This document shows positions 37,385-49,063 of a DNA stretch of 64,000 bases, in pieces. The stretch's first letter is position 1; the number at the start of each line of letters is the position of its first letter. The DNA is taken from NCBI GenBank assembly GCA_934047225.1, contig OW203992.1, positions 12,885,501-12,949,500 on the forward strand. Direction: 5' to 3'. Origin of the DNA: Ypsolopha sequella (lineage: Eukaryota; Arthropoda; Insecta; Lepidoptera; Ypsolophidae). The notes below the pieces were generated by a model that worked only from the letters and a program-made list of their open reading frames with translations, had not been told where the DNA came from and did not search any database. The translations under genes were made by a program, and so were the position numbers.

Positions 37385-37421
37385 TCCTAGTTCTAGTGAA
37401 TAAGACTACTCACTGAGTGCC

Positions 37422-37427
37422 ATGTAG
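37422..37427 (+). promoter_or_regulatory. start-stop minimal upstream ORF
   Basis: ATGTAG, an initiation codon followed at once by a stop, ends one base before the main ATG at 37429 (ATGTAGgATG). Minimal start-stop ORFs are known to stall ribosomes and lower downstream translation. The arrangement is visible directly; its function here is inferred. Confidence 0.45.
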
Positions 37428-37428
37428 G

Positions 37429-37517
37429 ATGTCTCACAGCAGCCTTAGTTGTCACTACGACAGCTACCTCCCCTCCGATTCTTCACTGGAGACAGATGCG
37501 CTGAACCGGCATTGTTG
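37429..37517 (+). CDS. candidate alternative first coding exon (isoform B) of the antiporter gene
   Basis: ATG at 37429 opens a 29-codon peptide, MSHSSLSCHYDSYLPSDSSL and nine further residues ending in NRHC, closing at a consensus donor TTG|gtgagt in phase 2 (TG|). The phase equals that of the exon at 22653-22879, as expected for interchangeable first exons. The exon sits inside a GC-rich, repeat-poor island with a TATA-like box at 37301 and upstream ORFs, inside the 39.6-kb intron and on the same strand. The peptide is short, Ser/Tyr-rich and has no membrane segment. Joining to the acceptor at 62486 would create a stop (TG|A), whereas joining to 62511 gives Trp and keeps the frame. It could instead be the first exon of an unrelated nested gene whose other exons I do not see. 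Confidence 0.55.
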
Positions 37518-39025
37518 GTGAGTCCTTTTCAACGATTATTGTATATATATTCCCGGTCTTATAATTCTTATTTTCATTTAAAATGAGACCTAAATTTTTC
37601 CGAAGGATGCCAACTGAAATAGAAAATTTAAATACCCCACTCGTATAAAATACCGCAAACCGCAAACGCTCTTCAAAGCAGCAAATTTCGCGCGTTCAAA
37701 ATAGTTAAATTTTACCCAATTTGTAATGTAAGTACCGTTCCAAAAAACTATCAATGTGTCCAAACAAACGATGCATTGTAAACAGTAGTCGCTTCAGTTA
37801 TACGTAGTCATAACAGTTGACTGAAAATACATTACAGGTACGGAGTAGGTAGCGTTGATCCATTGTTAAGCCGGTCGCTGTTTTGTGTACTCTATGTAAA
37901 CAGAAAAACGTGAACCTTTTTCAGATCAACTTTCTCATTGAATACTAGGCCAAATTAACAAAAAATATTTTGTCCGCCCGCTTCGAAGAATTTTTTTTTT
38001 ATTTATCATTTTGAAGCGTGTACCTACATCAAATTAATAAGTAAGGTACACGCATCTTTCCTTTCATAATACGCAATAATGCAATTTGCGATTAATGTTA
38101 ACCTTATCGCTTGTCGTGAAAATATATTTTTCCGATCGATTCCACGTGAGTTAAATTCATTGAATAATGGATACCTCGTAAAAATCCATTGGTCGGGTTT
38201 CTTTGCAGAATTGATCTCTTTATAATAATAATAAAATAATATATAATACTGCCTTTGTCGCATAAATGGTTAATAAAGGACGTTAGCGCTTAAATAACCT
38301 TTAAGGTCCGATGTCAAGTCGAGTTCTATAGGTACTATGGTTTGTTGGTATTTGTGTTACGTGTACATATCCAATGTGACCCACATCGAATCAGCTATCC
38401 ATCGCGAATGTGAGCCTCGCATGATACATGGTCGATATCAACATATCACAAGCCGAGCCACACCGTCTGCGAATGCTGATGATTTCTTGCGTATTGAATT
38501 TTGTGAATAGTTCTTTGGCAGATAAGTTGCGATACATAAAGAAATATATTTTTACAAAATTGTTTCGTTCCGGAGCATTTTCGTTAGCCACTTAAGTATT
38601 GAAGCGAGGTTTTACTAACGAAAAATGACGGATAGTGCCTCAACTCTGAGATGAATACAATGAATTGACAATTCGATGAATGTTTTTCAATGTCATCATC
38701 CTTTTCGCTGAAATGTATGACTTACTTCTGTAAGTAAGTTTATAAACAAGATACCTAGTTCTGAGAAATAGTTGACAGTTTGGAACATGCACTGTAAGCT
38801 AGTTTGAGAGTATCTCGGAGGCCGCATGAGGCATTACTCACCCACTGCCTCCACCCATTATGCCTTTCAACATTGACATGGATCAAATGCTTTATTTACA
38901 CCGATAATGTAACTTTGTTTCATGCCTTTTGTGATTATTTGACTACGACAGAAACATAAAACATGATAAGCAATTGAAACTTTCTTTGCGTTTATGAAAT
39001 GGATTTAAATATGTAAATATATAAA
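37518..39025. other. intron downstream of the alternative exon, no repeat or gene seen
   Basis: Relatively repeat-free for this window. Short ORFs at 38024-38263 and 38391-38591 (-) have no splice context or recognisable domain. Candidate location for enhancers of the internal promoter, but nothing specific is visible. Confidence 0.4.
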
Positions 39026-39028
39026 CAA

Positions 39029-39292
39029 ACATGGGCGAAGCTAGGGCAGGGGTTTTGGGGGTTCAAAACCCCCCCGAAAATATTAAAATATTACAAGCCT
39101 ACTCCTGCTTTGACGTTTTCCGAGTCAAGTGCCACTACTGCTAGCAGCTGCTAGAAGCGTTTTGCGTTTGCAAACAATTTTTCACAAACATAATGAATAT
39201 TAACTTTATTTCGTGCACTTTTTGTCGTTTTATTTTCTTGAGCCCCCCCCCCCCCCCCCCCCCTCGAAACTAAAACCTGGCTACGCCCATGA
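39029..39292. mobile_element. MITE with CATGGGCG / CGCCCATG ends and poly-C
   Basis: catgggcgaagctag...ttcaaaaccccc at the left and cctggctacgcccatg at the right are inverted ends. aaacaa flanks both sides, a possible short target duplication. It contains an uninterrupted C run (about 39243-39263). Confidence 0.55.
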
Positions 39293-41030
39293 AACAATAT
39301 CAACCCTTACAACGTGTCAGCTAATATTTTGCACCACCCCGTCAAACTTTCGGGATGGTTTAGTTTAAATCTTTACACCTATCAACAAGTTACTGACACA
39401 AAAAAAATGCGGTGGGTTAAATGGTGGTGGTATAATCATATATAAATATTATATTATATAGAATAAAACCAGCCAAGTGCGTGTTGGGATAAGCGCAGTG
39501 TAGGGTTCCGTGGTTGCCCATCACAATATGCAGACTTAGAAGGGCGCATTTTGGTTGATACTATGAAGAAATTAATAGCTCATAACGTCTAAAAACGTGC
39601 CCACATAGGACGATAGCAACTGAAGAAGGAGTTAACTTATAACTATTACTATTACTATTACTTGTAAAGCCTACTTAAAGTAGTCACAATGTAATAGGTC
39701 CGTTTTGACATATGTCATCGCAACGTATCTATGGATGTGAACCATGCAAATCGGTAACTATGTCAACCGATTCTCACGAGAAATCGATTCAAAATATTAT
39801 GAGTTTGTTATCGTTTGAAATATTTTCAAGTTTATTGGTTATAATTTCCAGAATAAACATAATTGCCAAAGTCAACGTAAAAGAAAATATAAACAGTTCA
39901 AAAGTAAAGCCTAAAGTCACAAGAAAAAAACACTAAAAACAAACGGGAGCACAACGACTTCCAATATGGTGATAGAAAGATATTTTGGGTGCTAAAACTA
40001 GCTTTTAATTTTTATTCTCTACGATAAGAATCTGAAATGGAAATTCTTACGTGCCAGTAATATTTTGTAATGTTGTACTTCACTGACCTCAAATTAGATA
40101 GAGGTCTGAGCTTTGATAGATACCTATAAAATACTGGCCAGTAAGAAAAATATGTAGGCTTCAAGATGAACAAATTGCTCCATGCCTTATAAAAAAAAAT
40201 ACTGCCATATTTCTTACCAGCCAATCTGTCTATTGATAGGATGATTTATGGAAAACTGCCTGTAAACCAATTCATTAATAAAAAAATGGGACTTTAAGCA
40301 ATAAATGCATGTTTTTTATATATATATTTTTTGTTTTTGAAAACTATAAGTTTGAAAGCTAAGTGGTATGTAACATTATTTAGCACAATTATTATATTAT
40401 ATTTTTCGGTATACGCGACACCGTTACAAATATATGCAAATGTTCAAATCTAAAAAGTTTATATTTGCAAAAAAAAAGGAAATTTAAACTTGGCTTTTTG
40501 CGTACTGGTCTCACAAAAGCTAATTACAGATCATTACAATTATTTTATTAATATTAAAACAAGTTAATTATTTTCACGTGGAATCGAATTGAGTCCGTGA
40601 AATTAGGCGATTATCTGGTCACAACACTGTTATTAAGAAAAAATTGACTGAGAATGTAACTGTTTTTGAGACATTGTGTAGTAATTCAAAATTGCATTTT
40701 ATTTTGGGATATGCGTGAAAATAGTACTTGAAATATGTTCCGCGATAATTAAAAAACGTTTATTTATTTTCTTTAAACCCAATAAGTTAATAATTATTTG
40801 TTAACCGTTTCATTTATTACATGTAAAGTTATATTCTATGGTCGTTCTTATCTGTCAAAACGGGCCTCTTATTTTGTGGCAACTGTAGCTGCGATAGTTT
40901 TCCTTTTAACTTCGTTATACACTACTGCCGTGAATTTTTTCACATACTCAAAAACAACCGTTTAGCTTGAGGAGGTAACACTTGACTTTGACAAAAGTCG
41001 AAAAATGGTTTTCACACACCTACAATATTT
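39293..41030. other. AT-rich intron sequence, no gene seen
   Basis: A GGTTCC-family end in reverse (agccaagtgcgtgttgggat ... tagggttccgtgg) is at 39470-39512. The ORF at 39712-39936 (74 codons, Ser/Lys-rich) has no recognisable domain and no supporting splice sites. Confidence 0.4.
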
Positions 41031-41039
41031 TGAACGACC

Positions 41040-41760
41040 AACAACAACCCACACCATAAGATAGACGATTAAAAAACATCCTCACTTAGGTATAATGAAA
41101 AAAAATTGTCGGCCTTGTTTAATATGTATACTATTGCCAAATTACAGCTTTCTAGTACTAATAAAATAAGTACCATTTACATCACTAGCCAAATGTTAAC
41201 GATTGCAAGATTGTATAAAAATTGTAGCTGGGTTGGTAGATGGTTCAAGTCAAAAGCGATGAAAAAAGAATAGTTGAATAAATAGTTACGCTTGTTACTC
41301 TACTACTAAGTAAGGATTCTCTGAGCTAAGCCCCGGACAGATAGACGAGCAGACATAGCGAAACTATAAAGGGTTCCTTGTTGACCACGGAACCCTAAAT
41401 AAGCTGTGTTGAATTTAAAGTAATCTAATTTTCCGATCTGTACCCAAACGTAAAAAAGGAACCATTTTCCGTTCGTCCGTACGTCCGTCCGTCTACTGCA
41501 TGTCACAGCGTCATAACTATTTAACCGTTGAAGCTAAAAAAATTTAAAGAATAATGCAGGGCAATTTTGCCTGTTTGGAGACAAGTATATCCAATACAGA
41601 CTGCATGCATACCAAATGAAAGCTTTAAATGTAGGTTTATTGTTGTTATGGCAACAAGGCTCTAAAACAACGGGTAGTAAACCGATATTTTTAATCTTTT
41701 TTTTAATTCTTGAAGGAATATTCTTACACATAACCCATAAATATTTCTAAAATATTTGTT
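41040..41760. repeat. GGTTCC-type repeat fragments, mixed orientation
   Basis: gttccttgttgaccacggaa ccct (41380-41395), gtccgtacgtccgtccgtct and cagcgtcataactatt (41470-41520) belong to the family. 41040-41190 resembles the 5760-5920 section in reverse. Confidence 0.45.
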
Positions 41761-41939
41761 TTAGGTAGCTTTAACCTAAAACCTAATCAATTGGTCATGC
41801 CAGGTTCCATACAAAAGTTCTATCATTATTTGGTAAAAAACAGATCTTAGCTGCCCACATAATTTGGTAAAATTTAAGAATAAATCAAATAGCTTGAAAT
41901 TTTGCTGTAATAACTGCAATAGAGAAAAATGACTTTTTT

Positions 41940-42090
41940 TTACACATACCTGTACCAGGTGTTAAGATGATGTTGCGAAAGCCAGAAACGGTGATATTAC
42001 TTACCATAGTACATATTAAAAAGTTTTTTTTTATATATATAATAATGGTAGCGAATAATTGAAAAGAAGATGCCCCTTTTATCACAAAAA
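41940..42090. repeat. single end of the GGGTGTTAAGATGAAGTTGCGG MITE family
   Basis: accaggtgttaagatgatgt tgcgaaagccagaaacggtg matches the ends of the elements at 56421 and 58776. No opposite end is visible nearby. Confidence 0.5.
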
Positions 42091-43280
42091 CTAAAAAATG
42101 AAAATGAAATTTATTGTGTTAAAACATAGTTTTGGGCACAATTAGCGGTTGTTGTTGCTTAAATCTAGATCTCCATGTTTTACCTTTTCAGGTGTGTACA
42201 CATATTTTTAGGCATAAAAAACTAACATGCACTATTAAGACTAGGCCTATAACTATTCTCAAGTTTTTTGTGCCTTAAAGTCTAAATATTCTTTAATGGA
42301 ATAGAAACAGTTGTCTCGAAGATATTTACATGTATATATAATAAAAATAATTATGAAAAAAAAAGTTCTAAAGACAGTTATTCTAAATTACATCAGATGT
42401 GCTTTCTACACTCTAATGAAACTGGCGCTAGCTGTAAAATACATCGATTTATAAACGAGTATTTAATATAAATGTCGTCGGCACATCGTAGAATTGGCCA
42501 CATAATAATAAAATGATTTGGTGCACAAAATACAGTTATCGTACAGAGGATAGCTTAATACTAATTTGTATTATCTACCTGCTAACCTTTGGCAATGGGG
42601 ATATTGTTGAGGATAGTGCCATAAAGAGATAAAAAGTACTTAAATAACCAGACTACTCCTACTCGTAATAAACATTTAAAAAAAATCTATAATATTCAGA
42701 GGAGAAAAAAAAATTACAGTTATACATGCGAAATACATAAGCCGTAAGATTCGATTACCGTTTAACTGTGCCGAAATTAATAAGGAACAAATTGAAATGC
42801 AAAAATTAAAATATTTTAAGACTTGATGCTAGGATCCAGATTTAGATTTACGGTCACTATGTTAAATATTAGAATTCGGTTCAGCTACCATACTGAAAAG
42901 AACGGCAAGAAACTTAGTGGGGATATTATATTATTTTACATTGTTACTTTCATAAGAGATACAATGTTTACTTATCATCCAAGTAATCATTACAATGTTA
43001 ATCATTACCAACTTAGATGATATGGCCTTCAAGTAGAAAAATCTTCTTTACGTAAACCTTAAATTTACAAAGGGAAAGTCCTAAAATTTGGTTTGCATTT
43101 CCTTTGAAAGGTTTATTAACTTTTTCTAGCTTAAACACGTCACCAGTTACCTTGTGTCTATTTCTAGTATTATCATTATGACAGTCACAGCGCTTTTTAA
43201 AACAATCTTTTTTTTTAACATACACAATAACCTCATAAATGTACTGGGAAATAACAGTAAGAATATCAATTTCCTTGAAA
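42091..43280. other. AT-rich intron sequence, possible LINE 3' region
   Basis: Lies downstream of the minus-strand LINE (43290-44360) in its reading direction and could be its untranslated 3' part; 42108-42150 (aatttattgtgttaaaacat) looks like a reversed tail. No coding frame. Confidence 0.35.
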
Positions 43281-43289
43281 AATTATTTT

Positions 43290-44360
43290 AATGAATCGCG
43301 TCGTTTTAGACCATAGATACAGCAGATGGCTTTCTTTTATAATACAAATACAGTCTCGATGTCCGCTGCACGACCCCACAGCAAAATACCATATGACATT
43401 ATGCTATGGAATTAGCTGAAATAAACTATTTTATAGCAGTTGATACATCTGTTACATCTCTAATTTTTTGACTGCATAAGCCACCGAGATTGGTTTACTA
43501 GCTAACTGAGTTATATAAGAGCCCCATTGTAATCGATAATAAATCAATAGTTATCCCAAGAAACGGTTTCTTTTACAAGATCTAACCTAGCGTCATCTAA
43601 TATTAAATTTGTATAGACCTGTTTTACGTTTCGTAGGGTGAATTTTATGCATTTGTTTTTTTTTGGAGAGAAAGAGCTCTGTTTGCTTCATCTAAATTTA
43701 TTTGTTGCCTGGCAACTTTAAAAATAAGAGAAGTGCCATCAGCAAACAAAACAATTGCAGTTATTTTTTCTACAGGGTATGACAGGTCATTTGTGTACAC
43801 GATAAATAAAAACGGCCCCAAATTGAACCCTGAGGTACTCCTCTTTTAATAAAAGACCCAGAGGATTTGAAACTGTTTATTTCCATTGCTTGAGACATGT
43901 TGTTTAAATAAGACCACAATAAATCTAACGCTTTATTCTTTACTCTAAATGCTATAGTTTACGTAACAGAGTCTAATGATCAACGCAATCAAATGTCATT
44001 TAAAGTTCGCAAAAGCATCCTGCAACCCCTTTCACGTGTTGCAGATATGTTTAATAAGTAAAATTCCAGCATCCGTAGTAGACCTAAGTACCTTTAATAA
44101 AGCCGTTTTTTTATTATTTACTAATTTGTAAAAATTAAAATGTGACAGCATTTGATTGAGTATGATTTTTTCAAAAATTTTACTAAGAACCGGTATAACT
44201 GATAATGGTCTAAAATTAGAGGAGTCTTTTTTGTAATGCTCAAAAGTATGGAGAAGCCAGGCTTTGCTGGAAAGTTAAAGATAATCGAGGGACGAGAGGG
44301 GCACAAAACGTTCTTTGAGATATTGTAGTTGTGGGGAATTAGGATTATGGAGAATACCAT
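43290..44360 (-). pseudogene. LINE reverse transcriptase remnant (CR1/jockey type)
   Basis: On the minus strand, in order: FEHYKKDSSNFRPLSVIPVL and SKIFEKIILNQMLSHFNFYK (44095-44240, the NYRPISV.PVLSKI.EK motif opening the RT domain), a degraded middle, GVPQGS..GPFLFIVYTNDLSYPVEK (about 43755-43850), VLFADGTSLIF, replacing the catalytic FADDT (about 43720), and the C-terminal MSYGILLWGRAADIETVFVL then KKAICCIYG (about 43310-43400). The catalytic Asp-Asp is reduced to FADGT, and many frameshifts and stops are present, so it is long dead. Antisense to the host gene. Confidence 0.75.
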
Positions 44361-44406
44361 AAAGATAAATTAAGTAAGAACGTGGGAATGTCTCCAGAAC
44401 CTGATG

Positions 44407-44589
44407 TTAAGCCATTTGAGTTTGGATGTGATCATACTTATGTAGCTCGAATATGTAGCGGATGCATAAGTTGAGAAGACGGTCAAGCTTGTTCAGAAGT
44501 TCCTCAGTGAGGTCAGAATTGACAAGAGTTGAATGAAATGAAGAAAATGTTGATTCAAAAATATATATTGGTATAATAATAGAAGACAT
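44407..44589 (-). pseudogene. second LINE RT C-terminal fragment
   Basis: The frame contains VNSDLTEELLNKLDRLLNLC IRYIFELHKYDHI, the same segment as at 28340-28410 on the + strand. It lies upstream (in its reading direction) of RT-core sequence that should precede it, so it is a separate insertion or a rearranged piece. Confidence 0.65.
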
Positions 44590-45880
44590 TGAAAAAAAAT
44601 TGTCTCCAAAACTAATAAAAAGAATTATGAAAAAAAATGTTCTATAATAGACAATTATTCTAAATTACATCAAATGTATCTATGCTTTGTAAACTCCATG
44701 GTATAATAAGTAAACTCTAATGAATCTGTAAAATAGATCGATTTATATACGAGTAATGTAAATGTCGTCGGCACTTATAGCACAGAATCGGTGTACGATT
44801 TTCACTTGTACTTGACCGGTTTTTTCTTATACAAAATCCTTGAAGTTTTTCTTATGTCTGTCCATGTTTCTGTCACAGCCTCAGCACGTACACAAACCCG
44901 TAGTTCAGGAGTCTTTGTCGAGTATCTTAAATACGTTTCGACCTCGGCCTCGAAATTCATTTGAAAAGAGCATTACTTGAGATACTATTATTACTATTTA
45001 CTATTATTACTATTTACTATCATTACTATTTACTATCATTAATAAGAAGCAATTTTCCAGCCTCATGGATATCTGAAAGTCAGCGACTGAAGTTACAGAA
45101 GAATATTATTAAATTTAACGAGGAAAATAAAACAAGTTAAATAATAGCTATGGCCAAATATTAATAGAATTCGAATAGTTGTTTTTTTTTTACTTATTTT
45201 TTTTATGTTGCACGTGTTCTAATTTCAAAGTTATATATCTAGGTTTTATTGCACCATCATTGATCCATACATTTACCTACTATGTCGTTGAGCATCATGT
45301 AGGAGAATGTACGTACACACAGACATCTTCTATTTTTTGTGTTCTTTCACAAAATATGCTGCAAAAATACATAGGGCCAATAAAGGACATTATTTTACTA
45401 ACAAAAGAATGCAACAGATTTTATTTAATGCTATTTCCATTTTTCATTTATTTATTCTACAAAAATTATAAAATCTTAGACACTGCTGTTCGAGCAGAAT
45501 ACTGGCTGGATACAGGAGTGTGACTTATTTTGCTATGGTAGACGCGAGCGTCGAGAGTGGGGCGAATTTCCCCCCGCGCGCTATTGCAAAATGAGTTAGC
45601 CACGCCCGGAACTGTTTTTTTTTTCTTGGATATGTCATACTCTTAACACCCTTCTGGAGAGCAGACAGCACAGCTGGTGCACCTTGGTTCAGGGCTTCGA
45701 CATGAAACATAATAGCAAGAAAATCAATATCAAAATCATTTTTTCATATACCAGAAATAGCTCAACCTAAAAATGTATAGTTAATAGAACATAATAAATA
45801 ATTATAACTTTCCTCACAATATAAGGCTAAGGTAATTATTATTATTAATAATAATAGCAAGCAAGCAAGAGGTAGACCCT
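44590..45880. other. AT-rich intron sequence, no gene supported
   Basis: Includes a (TTACTA)n-type tandem repeat at 44985-45042 and a GGTTCC-family end at 44797-44826. The 114-codon ORF at 45179-45523 is hydrophobic and Tyr/Phe-rich, as expected of AT-rich DNA; no domain recognised and no splice sites support it. Confidence 0.4.
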
Positions 45881-46290
45881 CGGCACCCACTCTTCTCCAA
45901 CATGCTCTATTTCAACCTCGTCTTAAATCCAGACAAAGTTTCTTGGTTAAGACCGCAGTGCTCTATTTTCGACACCTACTAATACCAAGCTGTATCTTTG
46001 GGAACAAGCCCCTGAGCCAATATCTGAGCGTAGCCCTACTGGGGAAAACCAGAAGAACCACCGGATCACGAACAAGACTGGCCACTGTGGAAGTCCTTGA
46101 ATCGGCTTAGATCTCGTGTTGGCCGGTCCAAGGATAACCTTAAACGCGGGGAAATCTGCACTGAAAATGCTAGTATGAACTGTCTATTTGGTGTTCTACA
46201 AACAACAGACCATCTTATTACGTCGTGCTCGCTGTACTCGGCTTCCTGCACTCACAGCTTTAGTAGTGACAAAGCCATTGATGTGGCTAC
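45880..46290 (+). pseudogene. LINE ORF2 C-terminal fragment (R1/jockey type)
   Basis: Frames on the + strand give RPSAPTLLQHALFQPRLKSR then QSFLVKTAVLYF (45885-45975), and then RLRSRVGRSKDNLKRGEICT (46097-46160) followed by LQTTDHLITSCSLYSASCTH (46190-46255). SRVGR.KDNL.+WG ... QTTDHLL..C is the conserved end of non-LTR retrotransposon proteins with the terminal Cys/His zinc knuckle, here partly lost (the first cysteine pair is not intact). Two or three frameshifts. Confidence 0.65.
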
Positions 46291-48400
46291 TTGCTCAAAG
46301 ACTTGCAGTGTTTGCGTCCACTCAATGTCGACAGACACTCGCTCACTTAAAACTATTATTTTAGAAAGAAATTGAAACATATCGCATAACGCAGTTAAAG
46401 CACTTATCGCAAGTAAATTGTAACAACATTTTGAATTTAGAACAATTCGCAGTCATCACGAAACGTTCAGAAACTAACTGTATATACTCTAACATTTTAT
46501 ATTTTCTCGCTATAGCGAGGTAAAAAGTTGTATATGTCACACGGGCTTCCATGGTGCAGCGGCTAAATTTTAACGATGTCCCTTTCGTCACGTCAACGTT
46601 ACAACGTTTCAATCCATTATCTTTCCAACAAGTCTTATTGTCACAAAGAGTGAGTGCTCATCATGTTCCACTTTGACAAACCCTAACGAATTCTCTGATT
46701 GTCAATATGCAAATCGTTCAAGCAAACAATCATTCGTATGCAAATGAAAAACAATAAATAAGCGTTGTAAGTAATTGTACTGCTAGGAGGACGTCTAAAT
46801 AAAATACTTGCTTTTGTCTACGACATCATTCATGTTGATTATTCATTGGTCTGTCAAAAAAACAATATAGGCATCACGATTCTTATATTATAAGCCTACA
46901 GGTAACTGTTTCTTCTATTTCAATACTTCTTAACTGTAATATATTCTACTCTATTTTGTCACGCAGCAAAGTATCACGCTCTAAAGTTTTTTAATGTAAT
47001 TCAGTCAACATGTAATGAATAACATAACACAATTTTCTTGTGAAAACCATTAATACTAGCAATGAGCGTTTTTCCTTATGTCAAATTTAGTGTCCAATAA
47101 GATTCCTAGATGGCACTGTCGTATACTTTAGCAACATAATCAAAGACAAAATTTGCACAGATTCTAAAAAAACTAAAAACCACTTTGAAATTGATTGCTA
47201 CGAAACATATTTTATCTATGGTGACATGGACAGCGACATCTAGAGGAAAGCTAAGAACTAAGAAAAAAAAACAACGAGAAAAACGCTCATTTACGCGCGA
47301 ATTACCATAAAACGTATTCATTGCATTCTTTTCATAAAATAGTGAAAACTACAAAATCCATTTAGTAGTTTTGACGTGATGCATGAATGCAAATATTCCG
47401 AGTTTCAATCGTAAATAACACAGTTGCATTTCAGGTATAAACACAAACAAGTAGGTATAGTTTATATTCTTTGCTATGGCACTCGGTGACATAGACGTCA
47501 TGTTTCATCGACTTATGAAGGTGACCGTGTTTTTAATTTTTTATCTGTTGCATCTCAAGATCAGTAAATTATTATTTTGTGCAACTGCGTGACATAACGT
47601 GGGACAATTGGACACGAGTGCTTGTTTACGAAATGAACGAAGTAAGTCTGCACGACTGTCACAGTGTCTAACTATGTCACAGTTGCACCAAATACTAATT
47701 TATCAGTCGTATAATACTGTATCTACCTACCACCAAAAATATCACCTTCACGTGACATTGTTTATAAAATTTTAACCAACAATTTCAAGAAAATTGTGAA
47801 AATGAACACTCGTCATGGTATTGTCGTGATACTCGTCATGATACCTGAAACCAATCAGAAGCTGTAATGAGTAGAGGGCGTGGCTTAAGAAATTTAGACA
47901 GACCGTTATCGCTTGTGATTAGTTCTCTAGCGGTGTTATAATAAATTTGACCAATCACAGCGCAGGAATGCGGTGCTATAATGTAATGTTATAACATCGG
48001 TCAAACAATGTAGGTACTTATAAAACCGCGTTTGATGTTGTAATAACCTTATTGCAGTATCGGAGTAGATAATGATAATTTATTTATCAAGTTCCAGTTT
48101 TAGCCGTTCTAAATTATTTCATTTCAAGTTGATACCTTACGTTCATAAATGCAAGTAACATTTTCCATTGCTATTTATAACTACCTTCCAATTTCAATTT
48201 TTTTCTCATCTAAAATGTGTTTTATTAGATATACTCGTATAACCCTTAATTTATAAGGGTGACCTAGACAACCTGTACAAGTAAGTAATGAATCAATCAA
48301 TCACATGATCATATCCATAATTAAAATATTGCCAGCCTTTTTCCGGCAGTATCACCCTGAAATATATTAATACTATACAAATAGCTGGGTCCGTTAGCTC
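46291..48400. other. AT-rich intron sequence, no gene seen
   Basis: A possible repeat boundary lies near 47810-48010 (ccaatcacagcgcaggaatg cggtgctataatg). No coding frame recognised. Confidence 0.4.
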
Positions 48401-49063
48401 ATCCAGTTTAGTTTTTCGGAAGAAAGGATGCCACTTGCCACAATTGTTTATTGGACCAATATCTACCGATAAAGATCGGTAGCCTTCGGGAGCCTCTTCA
48501 ATTTGGGGGGGGAGGGGGGTTCAAAGATGCACTGCGCCAAGCGTAATTTAAAAAAATTAAACTGTCTGAGTTTGTCAACTACATCAAGATGGGTGTCTTT
48601 TTCAGGTAAATTAAGGACGTAGAATTCATTTCTGGCATAAAAAATTGTGATATTTTAAGTAGTTTCTTGAAAATTTTTACATACATTAAAATTTTATGAA
48701 ATACTTTTTACTTTCAGGCGCCACCAAAAAAAAACCTCAGGTTTTTCTAAGTAACAAAAAATACGTTAAGAAAGCCTATTTTATGCAGATAAATAAAAAT
48801 ATAAGTTTTATTGGATTTTTAAAGGAAAAAACCATGAAAAAAAATAAAACAATGTCGGTGAGCTCTTATTTTACTACTACTTATTAACTAACCTGATAAA
48901 AGTATATTTATGTATCGTGTATTTATATAAGTATATATATGCATAAAAACTATAAACACGTAAAAATGCTTTTCTGTGGTTCTAAAAGAGTAGGTATTAA
49001 CTATTTAATTATCATTTTCATTTTTTGTAGCTTCTACCGCAGTGGTACAATTCGGTACATATT

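Larger units (their letters stand above)
36960..37430. promoter_or_regulatory. GC-rich island around the internal promoter
   Basis: A roughly 470-bp block is far richer in G+C and CpG than the AT-rich surroundings and has no recognisable repeat. It ends at the candidate alternative first exon. The minus-strand ORF 37056-37283 in it is probably a by-product of composition. Best read as promoter plus 5' leader. Confidence 0.45.

Noticed and set aside
45179..45523. 114-codon hydrophobic ORF
   Set aside because: Composition is that expected from T-rich DNA. No recognisable family, splice site or promoter; a random open stretch is more likely.
48696..48887. 63-codon ORF duplicated at 51436-51627, a possible conserved small gene
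   Set aside because: The duplication is explained by the inverted arms, and conservation extends equally through flanking non-coding DNA.
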